Assembly (NCBI GenBank): GCA_033794685.1
Contig: JARAYZ010000002.1
Source of the DNA: Lentzea sp033794685
GTDB lineage: Bacteria > Actinomycetota > Actinomycetes > Mycobacteriales > Pseudonocardiaceae
DNA: 64,000 bases
Strand: one strand, 5' to 3'
The notes beneath the pieces were generated by a model. That model saw only the letters and a list, made by a program, of their open reading frames with translations. It ran no database searches and had not been told where the DNA came from. The position numbers were made by a program, and so were the translations under genes. Numbering within the stretch: the first letter of the stretch is position 1; every line of letters starts with the position of its first letter. Of the stretch, positions 1 through 10,027 are shown piece after piece.

Positions 1-352
1 GGCGCAACCGGAGCCGGACGCGGGCCAGCAGTTCCTCGAAGCGGAACGGCTTGGTCATGTAGTCGTCGGCACCACCGGACAGCCCCGCCACGGTGTCGTG
101 CACCGAGTCGCGGGCGGTCAGGATGATCACGGGGGTGGCCACGCCCTGCTCGCGCAGCGAACGCAGGACCGAGAACCCGTCGAGGTCGGGCAGCCCGAGG
201 TCGAGCACCACCAGGTCGAAGGAGGCGGCCCACGACAGCGCGTCCGCCCCCGAGGCGACGACGGAGGTGGTGAAGCCGTTGGCGCGCAGGCCTTTCTCCA
301 CGAACGACGCGATGCGCGCCTCGTCCTCCACGATCAGGATCCGGCCGGTCAT
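1..352 (-). CDS. OmpR/PhoB-type response regulator, N-terminal part (cut by window edge)
   Basis: Receiver domain of a DNA-binding response regulator; the output domain lies beyond base 1. About 117 residues are visible. The N-terminus reads ILIVEDE (acidic pocket near residues 9-11), the phospho-acceptor Asp is near residue 51 in LVVLDLGLPD, and the switch lysine is in TKPF. The start ATG at 352 overlaps the kinase stop as ATGA, so the two are translationally coupled and the kinase is translated first. Receiver and kinase type suggest an OmpR winged-helix output domain, but that part is not visible. Confidence 0.9.
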   Translation of the reverse strand, partial: MTGRILIVEDEARIASFVEKGLRANGFTTSVVASGADALSWAASFDLVVLDLGLPDLDGFSVLRSLREQGVATPVIILTARDSVHDTVAGLSGGADDYMTKPFRFEELLARVRLRLR

Positions 353-1671
353 CGGGGTACCTCCACCACGAACGTCGCTCCTTGCCCTGCAACCGAACGC
401 ACCCGCACCGCGCCGCCGTGCGCTTCGGCGATGGCCTTCACGATCGGCAGGCCGAGCCCGGTGGACCGTGAGAACAGCATCGACTCGTCGCTCACCCCGG
501 GACCGGAGTCGGCCACCCAGAACGAGACCGAACCGTCCACAGCGGACCCGAAGCGGATCGTGGCACCGGAAGTGGTGTGGCGGACGGCGTTCGACGCCAG
601 CTGCAGCACGGCCTGGGTCACGCGTTGCGGGTCCAGCACGGCCTCTCCCTCGGCGATCGCCTCGAGCACCCAGCGGCGGTCGCCGAGCGCGCGGAGCTTC
701 GCGTCGATGTCGCTGGTGAGCTCCGGCAGGCTCACGGCGACGGGACGCAGGAAGTCCGGCCGTTCGGACTTGACCAGCAGCAGGAGGTCCTCGACGAGCC
801 GGGCCATGCGGTCGAGCTCGTCGGTGCACAGCCGCACCACCTCGGCGCGTTCCTCCGGTGAGTCGCCGAGCAGTTCCAGGTGGCCGCGCACGATGGTGAT
901 CGGCGTGCGGAGCTCGTGCGAGGCGTCGTCGAGGAACTGGCGCTGCAGCCGGAACGAGCGGTCGAGCCGGTCGAGCATCGAGTTGAACTGCTGGGCGAGC
1001 GCGGCCACGTCGTCGTTGCCGGACACGGGGATGCGGCGGGTGAGGTCGTCCTCGGTGATCTCGGCGGCGGCCTGGCGGACCATGCGGACCGGCGCGAGGA
1101 TGGCACCCGCCACGAACCAGGCGATCAACGCGGCGATCAGCAGACCGGCCAGCGACACCAGCACCAGCACGCGCACCGTCGAGTGCACGGGGCCGTGCAC
1201 GCCGTCCTCGAAGTAGCCGGTGACGAACCACATCTCCGCCGGGGCCGTCGTGTGCACCTTCGCCCAGCGGAACGGACCCGCCGGGGTGGTGACGACGCCC
1301 CAGGGCGCCGGTGACGAGGTGATGGCGGCGACGGCCGCCCGGTCCTTGTCCAGCTCGTAGGTGACCTCGGTGCGCTGGACCAGGACGCGGCCGGGCAGCA
1401 CGGCGAGGTGGAGCTCGTGCTGGTCGGGGTACTGCAGGCGCAGGTGGGCGTCGGCGACGGCACCGGCGTCACCGGTGTGGTTCTCGGCGTAGGTGCTGAA
1501 CTCGGTGGTCTCCTGCTCGAGGGCGCGGTTGACGCGGTCGTCGACGTCGACGAGCAGGAAGCGCCACACCACGACCACGACGGTCGCGAGGACGAGCGTC
1601 ATCAGGCCGAGGAGCCAGCACATGATCTTCACACGTGCGGGCACGTCAGTCGTCCTCGCCGTCGTCGTCAT
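349..1671 (-). CDS. Two-component sensor histidine kinase (HAMP-HisKA-HATPase)
   Basis: Membrane sensor kinase of 440 residues. It has TM1 at about 14-40, an extracytoplasmic sensor region of about 125 residues, TM2 at about 166-195, a HAMP linker, and an H-box DASHELRTP with phospho-accepting His at about 252. The HATPase domain shows the N box (QLASNAVRHT), G1 box (VADSGPGV) and a GLGLPIV G2 box. It partners the downstream response regulator (ATGA overlap). Its start lies 26 bp inside the end of the small membrane-protein gene upstream, so the three genes form one operon. The ligand cannot be told from sequence. Confidence 0.93.
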   Translation of the reverse strand: MTTTARTTDVPARVKIMCWLLGLMTLVLATVVVVVWRFLLVDVDDRVNRALEQETTEFSTYAENHTGDAGAVADAHLRLQYPDQHELHLAVLPGRVLVQRTEVTYELDKDRAAVAAITSSPAPWGVVTTPAGPFRWAKVHTTAPAEMWFVTGYFEDGVHGPVHSTVRVLVLVSLAGLLIAALIAWFVAGAILAPVRMVRQAAAEITEDDLTRRIPVSGNDDVAALAQQFNSMLDRLDRSFRLQRQFLDDASHELRTPITIVRGHLELLGDSPEERAEVVRLCTDELDRMARLVEDLLLLVKSERPDFLRPVAVSLPELTSDIDAKLRALGDRRWVLEAIAEGEAVLDPQRVTQAVLQLASNAVRHTTSGATIRFGSAVDGSVSFWVADSGPGVSDESMLFSRSTGLGLPIVKAIAEAHGGAVRVRSVAGQGATFVVEVPR

Positions 1672-1963
1672 CGTCGATGGGCGGTGGCGGGGGCAGCACG
1701 GAGCCGGGCGTGGGGGTGGGAACGGCGGTCGTGGGAGCGGGGGCTGTGGTGGACGGCGCCGTGGTGGACGGTGCCGTCGGGACCGACCGTCCGATCCGGA
1801 CCTCCGGCGCCCGCACCTCGGGCGGTACCGGACGTACCACCGTCAGCACGAGAAGCACGGCCGCGAGCGCGCACGCCACGCTGAGCACGGCCACGAGGGC
1901 CGTGCCGGTGCGGGCGGACGGCAGCATGCGGCAGAGCCTGCCCCACCGCTCCGGGTCGCGCAT
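1646..1963 (-). CDS. Small membrane-anchored protein with Pro/Thr-rich stalk and poly-Asp tail
   Basis: 105 residues of unknown function. A short basic cytoplasmic start is followed by one hydrophobic helix (about 20-42), then an extracytoplasmic stalk rich in Pro, Thr and Ser with PTTA/PSTTAP repeats, and a very acidic end (PPPPPI followed by DDDDDGEDD). It is the first gene of the sensor-kinase operon and overlaps the kinase gene by 26 bp. That position suggests an accessory to signalling, and an acidic tail could bind cations; both are inference. A dyad at 1972-1989 lies just upstream of the start. Low-complexity composition limits homology recognition. Confidence 0.7.
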   Translation of the reverse strand: MRDPERWGRLCRMLPSARTGTALVAVLSVACALAAVLLVLTVVRPVPPEVRAPEVRIGRSVPTAPSTTAPSTTAPAPTTAVPTPTPGSVLPPPPPIDDDDDGEDD

Positions 1964-1971
1964 GAGAACAA

Positions 1972-1989
1972 GATGAAGATCTCTTCATC
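1972..1989 (-). promoter_or_regulatory. Inverted repeat upstream of the two-component operon
   Basis: GATGAAGA and TCTTCATC are perfect 8-bp arms separated by TC, 9 bp upstream of the ATG at 1963. In this short intergenic space an operator for the operon's own response regulator or another repressor is plausible. No clear -10/-35 pair was assigned. Confidence 0.4.
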
Positions 1990-2088
1990 TGCCGCTCCGC
2001 GCGGACCGGCCTCGCCGCCTCGTGTTCGACCTCGCCCCGGGACCTGGGCTCCACGATCGCCGACTGCTATGGCGTCGTGAAGGTGTTC

Positions 2089-2523
2089 CTACAGTGGGCC
2101 GAACACGCCCAGGTACCAGCGCTCCGGTGGCGGGTTCTTGTCGAACGGCCGGAACGAGTACGAGGGGCGGCAGCCCACCACGAGGATTTCGCCCAGGGCC
2201 AGGTCGACCTCCCGGCGGAACCTCGCTTCTCGTCCCTTCATGTCCGCTGTGACGAAGTCCAGTCCGTGCCGGCCCGGGGACAGGTGCCGGAAGCGGGAGA
2301 ACGGCCACTGGGTGTCCGACTGCGCCAGGACCCGGCCGTTCTCGCTGACCTCGTTCAGACGGACGTAGAGCGAGGCGCTGTGCCGCACGGGGGCTCGGCT
2401 GATCGTGAACATCAGGAGCCCGGTCCTGCGCCGCTTGCGCCAGCGGTTGAGCCGCCACCGCGTGACGAGGGGGATGCGGTCCCACTGGAGTTCCGCTACT
2501 TCCGCCTGCAACCGACCCGCCAA
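2089..2523 (-). CDS. Hypothetical protein (144 aa, TTG start)
   Basis: Unrecognised soluble protein. The open frame continues far upstream without a stop, but a strong ribosome site (GGGGAGG, 5 bp spacer) precedes a TTG at 2523. From there the composition becomes protein-like: a basic RWRLNRWRKRRR stretch near residue 22, then beta-rich sequence with LYVRLNEV, LDFVTADM and a proline-rich tail ending WYLGVFGPL. No signal peptide or membrane helix. It is monocistronic on this strand, between the two-component operon and the divergent copper operon. The function cannot be given. Confidence 0.6.
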   Translation of the reverse strand: MAGRLQAEVAELQWDRIPLVTRWRLNRWRKRRRTGLLMFTISRAPVRHSASLYVRLNEVSENGRVLAQSDTQWPFSRFRHLSPGRHGLDFVTADMKGREARFRREVDLALGEILVVGCRPSYSFRPFDKNPPPERWYLGVFGPL

Positions 2524-2842
2524 GATCGCCTCCCCTCGTCCTTCAAGGATGCCGGACGGCGATGTCGCGGACCAGGGCCTGGCAGGGGGCGTCGTGGTGC
2601 TCGCGGCCACCGGCGCCCTGATCGTCCGGAACCGCCGGGCCCCTGTGATCGACCAACCAGGTGCCGGTGTCGCTCCTGTGCCGGCGTGCTGGGTACGCGG
2701 GGGTGGCGGGTCGGGGGACTCGCCGCTCCCGCTCACAGCCCTGCCGTCGTGAGTCCACAGTGAACAGTCACGTCCGTCACACCGGCGAACGAGATCGGAG
2801 TCTCCGGGAACCGGAGCGGCCGGACGTCCGACTGCTGTCGGT
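2524..2842. other. Divergent intergenic region (319 bp)
   Basis: Lies between the TTG-start unknown gene and the divergent CtaG/CopD gene and must hold promoters for both. I saw no convincing -35/-10 pair, no CsoR- or CueR-like copper box and no RNA element. Both strands are open over long stretches only because of high GC. Confidence 0.4.
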
Positions 2843-4738
2843 GTGAGGGTGAGCAGGGCCGCTGTCGTCGCGTCGGTTGTTTCCGTTGTGTGTGTCGCCG
2901 TTGTCGTGTTCTGGGCGGGTGATGTGCACGCCGCGCTGGGCGACAGCGATCCCGGGAGACTCACGTCGCTGGCGTTCGGGCTGGTGCGCACGCTCGCGAA
3001 CGCCGCGGCCACGATCACGGTGGGCGCGCTGGTGTTCGGTGGCTTCGTGGTGCCCGCGCCCGGACGCAGCGCGAAGCTGACCGCCCAGGCTTACGCGGCG
3101 GTCCGCGTCGCGGCGAACGCGGCGGCGGTGTGGGTCGCTGCGGCCGGTGTGGCCGTGGTGCTGTCCGTTTCGGACGCCACGGGGCAGTCCATCAGCGTCG
3201 CGCTGAGCCACCTGCCCGGTCTCGTGGCGGCGACCGAGGAGCCGAAGGCGTGGCTGGTCACGGTCGTGGCGGCCGGTCTGGTGGCGGCCGGGACCCGGAC
3301 GGCGCTGACCTGGGTCACCGCGGTGCTCTGGCTGGTGCCGGCGCTGGTCGGGGTGCTGGCCCCGGTGATCGTCGGGCACGTCGCGAACGGGGCCTGGCAC
3401 GACGTGGCGACCAACGCCATGGTGTGGCACGTGCCGGCCGCCGCGGTGTGGGTCGGTTCGCTCGTCGCGTTGCGCGGCTACCTGCGGCACTCCCCCGGCG
3501 CCACCTCTCCGGACGAGGTCGTGCGGCGTTACCACCGGGTCACGTCGGTCTGCGCGGTGGTGCTCGTGCTCAGCGGCGGGGTGGCGGGCGCGGTGCTGGT
3601 CGGCCCGGCCGCGCTGAGCGGCGGGTACGTGGCGCTGCTGCTGCTCAAACTGGCGGTGCTGGCGGTCGTCCCGCTGCTGCGGGCGCGGTGGGGCACTCGG
3701 CGCCCGCTCGGCGTCGAACTGGCCGGGCTGGGCCTCGTGCTCGCCGCCTCGACCGGACTGACCCACCTGGTGCCGCCCGCGTGGGCGTTGTCCCGGCCCT
3801 CACCCCAGGAGACCGTGCTCGGCTACGAACTCCCGGACGGTCCGTCGGCGGCGGAACTGATCCTCGGCTGGCGGCTCGACCTCGTGCTCGGACTCGGCGC
3901 GGTCCTGGCGGCGGCCGCCTACCTGGCCGGCGTGCGCACCCTGCGACGCCGAGGTGACCACTGGCCGCACGGACGGACCGCCGCCTGGCTCGCGGGGTGC
4001 GCGGTGGTGCTGGTGATGACCTCGTCAGGACTCGGCCGGTACGCGGCGGGCATGTTCAGCACCCACATGGTCGCCCACATGGCGTTGAACATGCTGGCAC
4101 CAGTGCTGCTGGTGCTCGGCGGGCCGATCACCTTGGCGCTGAGGGCTTTACCGCCCGGACCACGTCAGTGGATCACCGCGCTCGTGCACTGCCGGGTCGC
4201 CAGAACGCTCGTCCATCCCGGGGTGGCGGCAGTGGTCTTCGTGGGCTCGTTCTACCTGCTGTACTTCTCGGACCTGTTCGGCGAGATGATGCGGTTCCAC
4301 TGGGCGCACCAGCTGATGAACATCCATTTCGTGGTCAGCGGCTACGTGTTCTTCTGGCTCGTCATCGGTGTCGACCGGGCTCCGCGCACGTTGCCGCACC
4401 TGGCACGGCTCGGACTGCTGTTCTCCGTCATGCCGTTCCACGCCTTCTTCGGCGTGATCCTGATGAACAAGCAGACGGTGATCGCGGAGGACTTCTACCG
4501 CACTCTGGGCCTCACCTGGATGCCGGACCTGCTCACCGACCAGCGCCTCGGCGGCGGCATCGCCTGGGCCACCGGCGAGATCCCCGTGCTCGTCGTCGTC
4601 CTCGCGCTGCTGCACCAGTGGGCGCGGGCCGACCGGCGGGAGGCCGTGCGGTTCGACCGCGCCGCAGACAACGGCCACGACGACCGCCTGGCCGCCTACA
4701 ACGCCATGCTCGCCGAACTCTCCGGACGAAGGAACTGA
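2843..4738 (+). CDS. CopD-CtaG fusion membrane protein (copper transport / oxidase assembly)
   Basis: 631-residue polytopic protein. The N-terminal half resembles CopD copper-resistance proteins: several TM helices, the motif GHVANGAWHDVATNAMVWH, and WVGSLVALRG. The C-terminal half resembles the actinobacterial CtaG_Cox11/caa3-assembly family: MFSTHMVAHMALNMLAPVLL, then HWAHQLMNIHFVVSGYVFFW and MPFHAFFGVILM. The many His and Met residues in membrane helices fit copper handling. A copper P-type ATPase follows after 6 bp, so co-transcription is likely. The GTG start at 2843 has an in-frame alternative GTG at 2849. The family is well known in actinobacteria; the transport direction is not shown by sequence. 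Confidence 0.9.
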   Translation: MRVSRAAVVASVVSVVCVAVVVFWAGDVHAALGDSDPGRLTSLAFGLVRTLANAAATITVGALVFGGFVVPAPGRSAKLTAQAYAAVRVAANAAAVWVAAAGVAVVLSVSDATGQSISVALSHLPGLVAATEEPKAWLVTVVAAGLVAAGTRTALTWVTAVLWLVPALVGVLAPVIVGHVANGAWHDVATNAMVWHVPAAAVWVGSLVALRGYLRHSPGATSPDEVVRRYHRVTSVCAVVLVLSGGVAGAVLVGPAALSGGYVALLLLKLAVLAVVPLLRARWGTRRPLGVELAGLGLVLAASTGLTHLVPPAWALSRPSPQETVLGYELPDGPSAAELILGWRLDLVLGLGAVLAAAAYLAGVRTLRRRGDHWPHGRTAAWLAGCAVVLVMTSSGLGRYAAGMFSTHMVAHMALNMLAPVLLVLGGPITLALRALPPGPRQWITALVHCRVARTLVHPGVAAVVFVGSFYLLYFSDLFGEMMRFHWAHQLMNIHFVVSGYVFFWLVIGVDRAPRTLPHLARLGLLFSVMPFHAFFGVILMNKQTVIAEDFYRTLGLTWMPDLLTDQRLGGGIAWATGEIPVLVVVLALLHQWARADRREAVRFDRAADNGHDDRLAAYNAMLAELSGRRN

Positions 4739-4744
4739 CTCATC

Positions 4745-6984
<2,240 letters not shown>

Positions 6985-6988
<4 letters not shown>

Positions 6989-8127
6989 AGACCGTCGTGA
7001 CCGCGGTGTCCACGGCCGCGATGGCCGTGTCGATGCTGCAGCTGTTCGTGCTGGGAGCGCTGGGACCGGTGCTGGTCGCCGAGCTGGGGGTGGCCGAGTG
7101 GCAGCTCGGCGCCCTGGTGGCGGCCGGGTTCGGGGTGGCGACCCTGGTGTCGCTGCCCGCCGGGTCGCTGGTCGACCGGGTGGGGCCGCAGCGCAGCCTG
7201 GTCGGCCTGTTCGTGGTGAGCGCGGCCGCGCTGACGGTGCTGGCGCTCGCCGGGTCGGCGTGGTGGGTCGCGGCGGGCGTCGCGCTGGGCGGCGTCCCGC
7301 AGGCGCTGGCGAACCCGGCGACCAACAAGGTGATCATGGCGGCCGTGGCGCCGGAGCAGCGCGGGCCGGTGACCGGGTGGAAGCAGTCCGGCGTGCAGTT
7401 GGGTGCGTTCGTGGCCGGGGTGCCCCTCGCGTCCGCGGCGGCGGTGGTGGACTGGCGCTGGGGTGTCGGCGTGCTCGCGGTGTTGTGTCTGGCCGGTGCG
7501 GTGGTGACCACGCGCCTCACTGTGCCCTCTCCCCCCGCCGAGGCCGGGCCGAACGAGGGTGTCGGCGACCGAGTGCGTGCGCTCGCGGTGTTCTCGTTGG
7601 CTCTCGGGTTCGGACTCGCGTCGGTGAACACGTTCTTCGCCCTCTACGGCGTCGAACGACTCGGCCTGTCCGCGCCCGTCGCGGCCTGGCTGATCGCGGT
7701 CATGGGTCTGGCCGGCATCGCGGGCCGGGTGTGGTGGAGCGGAGCGGCGGGGAGGTCGGACGATCCCGCCGCCGTGTTGCCGCCGCTCTCGCTGGGGGCC
7801 GTCGTCTCGGTCGCGGTGGTGGCGCTGGCGGACGGGGCGCACTGGCTGGTGTGGTTCGGCGCGGCGGGGATCGGGGTGTTCGCGGTGGCGGGCAACGCGG
7901 TCTCGATGGTGGCGGTGATGCGGGCGGTGCCGCAGAAGCTCGCCGGACGTGCGGCCGCGGTGGCGTCGACCGGGTTCTTCGGCGGGTTCGCCGTCGGGCC
8001 GCCGGTGACCGGGCTCGTGGTCAGCGGTGCCGGCTACCCCTGGCTGTGGGTCACCGTCGGCGTGGTGTTCGGGGTCGCGGCCGGGATCGCGTTCCTGGTC
8101 ACGCGACGCACGGCGGTGACGGTGTGA
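6985..8127 (+). CDS. MFS transporter
   Basis: 380-residue major facilitator with about 12 hydrophobic helices. The conserved loop after TM2 reads LVDRVGPQRSL, the MFS A-motif region. The GTG at 6985 overlaps the copA stop (GTGA), which fixes the start; longer in-frame starts lie inside copA. The end overlaps the next gene in the same GTGA manner. The substrate is unknown. Coupling to a copper ATPase on one side and a GH88-like protein on the other is unusual and gives no clear substrate hint. Confidence 0.88.
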
Positions 8128-8897
8128 GCGACTGGGCGCACGACCTGGTGCACCGGATGTGCGCGCAGGTCGGCGAGACCGAAGCCGCTGTGGGAGAACG
8201 GTTTCCGCTCTACTCCCGCGACGGGCGGTGGAAGACCTCCGCCCGCGGGTCGTGGACGGGCGGCTTCTGGGCCGGACTGCTCACCCTGCGCCGCCTGGCC
8301 ACCGGAGCCGGGAACGTCGCGGTGGTCCGGGACCGGTTGGACGTGTGGGCAGACGCGGACACGGTGCTGCGCGGCATGATCTTCTGGTACGGCACCGGCG
8401 CCGAACGACTGGGCCTCCTCGATCCGCGTTCCAGCACCGCGAACGTCGCGAACAGCCTCGCGCGGAGCTTCGACCCGGAGCTCGGCGCGATCCCGTGGGG
8501 CTCCGCGTTCGCTCCCGACGGCCCGCCTGTCCGCGCGGACGGGGCCGCCGGAGTCGTACCGTTGCTCGACGCCCACGGCCACCACGACATCGCGCGCCGA
8601 CATAGGAACGCGCACCTCGACTTGGAACCGGACTGGCCTCGGGGCAAGGCCTGGTTGCTGCTCACGAACCCCGCCCAGGACTGGAGTGTGTCCACTCAGG
8701 ACAGTTCCGCCGTGGCGATCGCCGCCGTCGCGTTGCTCAAGGCAGGCCGTCGTGAGGAAGGGGAACGACTGCTGCGCACCCTGCCGGAAGGTGCCGACTA
8801 CGACGGCATGACCGGCTTGCAGGTGGTGTGGGGTGACTTCTTCACGTTCCTCGGTGCCGCCATCGTCACCGGACTGGTGCCGCCGGACGCCTGGTGA
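8124..8897 (+). CDS. Short GH88/GH105-like (alpha/alpha)6-barrel protein
   Basis: 257 residues. SARGSWTGGFWAGLLTLRRL resembles the WT-GFWPG signature of unsaturated glucuronyl hydrolases, and QDSSAVAIAAVALL resembles their DSSAAAIAA helix. The protein is shorter than typical GH88 members (about 350-400 residues) and has no signal peptide, so a cytoplasmic role is likely if it is active. The GTG at 8124 overlaps the MFS stop (GTGA). Its last 32 bp overlap the convergent acyl-CoA dehydrogenase gene. The assignment rests on two motifs, and catalytic Asp residues were not confidently placed; it could be another six-hairpin glycosidase-fold protein. Confidence 0.6.
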   Translation: MSDWAHDLVHRMCAQVGETEAAVGERFPLYSRDGRWKTSARGSWTGGFWAGLLTLRRLATGAGNVAVVRDRLDVWADADTVLRGMIFWYGTGAERLGLLDPRSSTANVANSLARSFDPELGAIPWGSAFAPDGPPVRADGAAGVVPLLDAHGHHDIARRHRNAHLDLEPDWPRGKAWLLLTNPAQDWSVSTQDSSAVAIAAVALLKAGRREEGERLLRTLPEGADYDGMTGLQVVWGDFFTFLGAAIVTGLVPPDAW

Positions 8898-9972
8898 GCA
8901 AACGCCGCCCGGTCGTGCTCACGTGCAGTTCGTCCGCGCCGTCGAGGATGCGGGCGGCCCTCGCCACGCGCATCAGCCGCGGCAGACCTGTTGCCGCCAT
9001 GAGTCCTTCCGCACCATGAACCTGGATCGCGGCGTCCACAGCCGTGTTCAGAGCACGGGCGGCAGCGACCTTCGCGAGGCTCACCTCGACCGGGGCACGG
9101 TCGCCGGCCGCGACCAGTGACGCGGCCTCGCGGGTGAGCAGCCGTGCCGACCTGACCTCCAGTTCGGCCTCGAAAGCCAGCCGCTGCACCAGTTGCCGGT
9201 CGGCGAGCACACCGTCGCCCAGCGCTCGCGAGACCGCGCGGTCCGCGAGCAGGTCGAGGCACCGTTGCGCCTGGCCGATCCAGCGCAACGCCCGCAGGGT
9301 CCTGCCCAGCGCCAGGCGTTCGCCGGCCAGTCGCATGCCCTGGCCCGGCTCGCCCACGAGGTGCGTCGGCGGCACCCGGACCTCGTCGAACGAGATCTCG
9401 TGCTGCCCGCCGGCGCCGAGGACGTCGAGCTCTCGTTCGACGCGGATCTCCTTGGCGGGCAGGGCGAGGATCGAGAAGTCCTCACCGGTGCGCGCCATCA
9501 CCAGCACCAGGTCCGCGCGCGCCGCACCGCTTGTGAACCACTTCCGTCCGGTCACGGTCCACCAGCCGTCCGCGCCGCGCTCGGCGGTGGTGCGCAGACC
9601 AGAGGGATCCGAGCCCGCCACACCGGGTTCGGTCATCGCATAACTCACGTGCACGCGCCCTGCCACGAGGTTCGCGAGCACCTCGTCCTGCAGTTCCGGA
9701 TGGGCGTGCGTGCTCAACATCCGCACGTTGAGCAGGCTGGACGAGCCGACGACGTCCGGACCGTGGTCGCTGCGGCCCTCGTCCTCGGCCACCGCGAAGT
9801 AGCCGGCCAGGGACTGGCCGCCTCCCCCCAGCCCGGCCGGGAGCGGCCGGGCCCAGAGCCCAGCGTCCTTGGCCAGCTCGCGCAGCTCGAGTCCCCCGCC
9901 CTCGTCCAACTCGGGTTCGGCGGGAATGACGACCTCGTCCACGAACTGACGCAACTGAATGTCACCTGTCAC
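8866..9972 (-). CDS. Acyl-CoA dehydrogenase
   Basis: About 368 residues. The FAD/substrate signature YAMTEPGVAGSDPSG matches the acyl-CoA dehydrogenase pattern. Other support is TGRKWFTSGA, the GxGQHEISFDEVRVP loop, and a C-terminal HGAEGLMAATGLPRLMRVARAARI segment. The enzyme would oxidise an acyl-CoA at C2-C3 with FAD. Start uncertain: the GTG at 9972 begins right before the usual N-terminal helix (LRQFVDEVVIPAE); an ATG at 10029 adds 19 residues but would collide with the divergent CoA-transferase start. It converges on and overlaps the GH88-like gene by 32 bp. It probably works with the divergent CoA-transferase and acyl-CoA synthetase. Confidence 0.9.
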   Translation of the reverse strand: MTGDIQLRQFVDEVVIPAEPELDEGGGLELRELAKDAGLWARPLPAGLGGGGQSLAGYFAVAEDEGRSDHGPDVVGSSSLLNVRMLSTHAHPELQDEVLANLVAGRVHVSYAMTEPGVAGSDPSGLRTTAERGADGWWTVTGRKWFTSGAARADLVLVMARTGEDFSILALPAKEIRVERELDVLGAGGQHEISFDEVRVPPTHLVGEPGQGMRLAGERLALGRTLRALRWIGQAQRCLDLLADRAVSRALGDGVLADRQLVQRLAFEAELEVRSARLLTREAASLVAAGDRAPVEVSLAKVAAARALNTAVDAAIQVHGAEGLMAATGLPRLMRVARAARILDGADELHVSTTGRRLLTRRPAAPVR

Positions 9973-10027
9973 CAACACATCACACCATCGCGGGAACCCG
10001 AATGGCTCTGCGTCCGACCTTTGAGTC

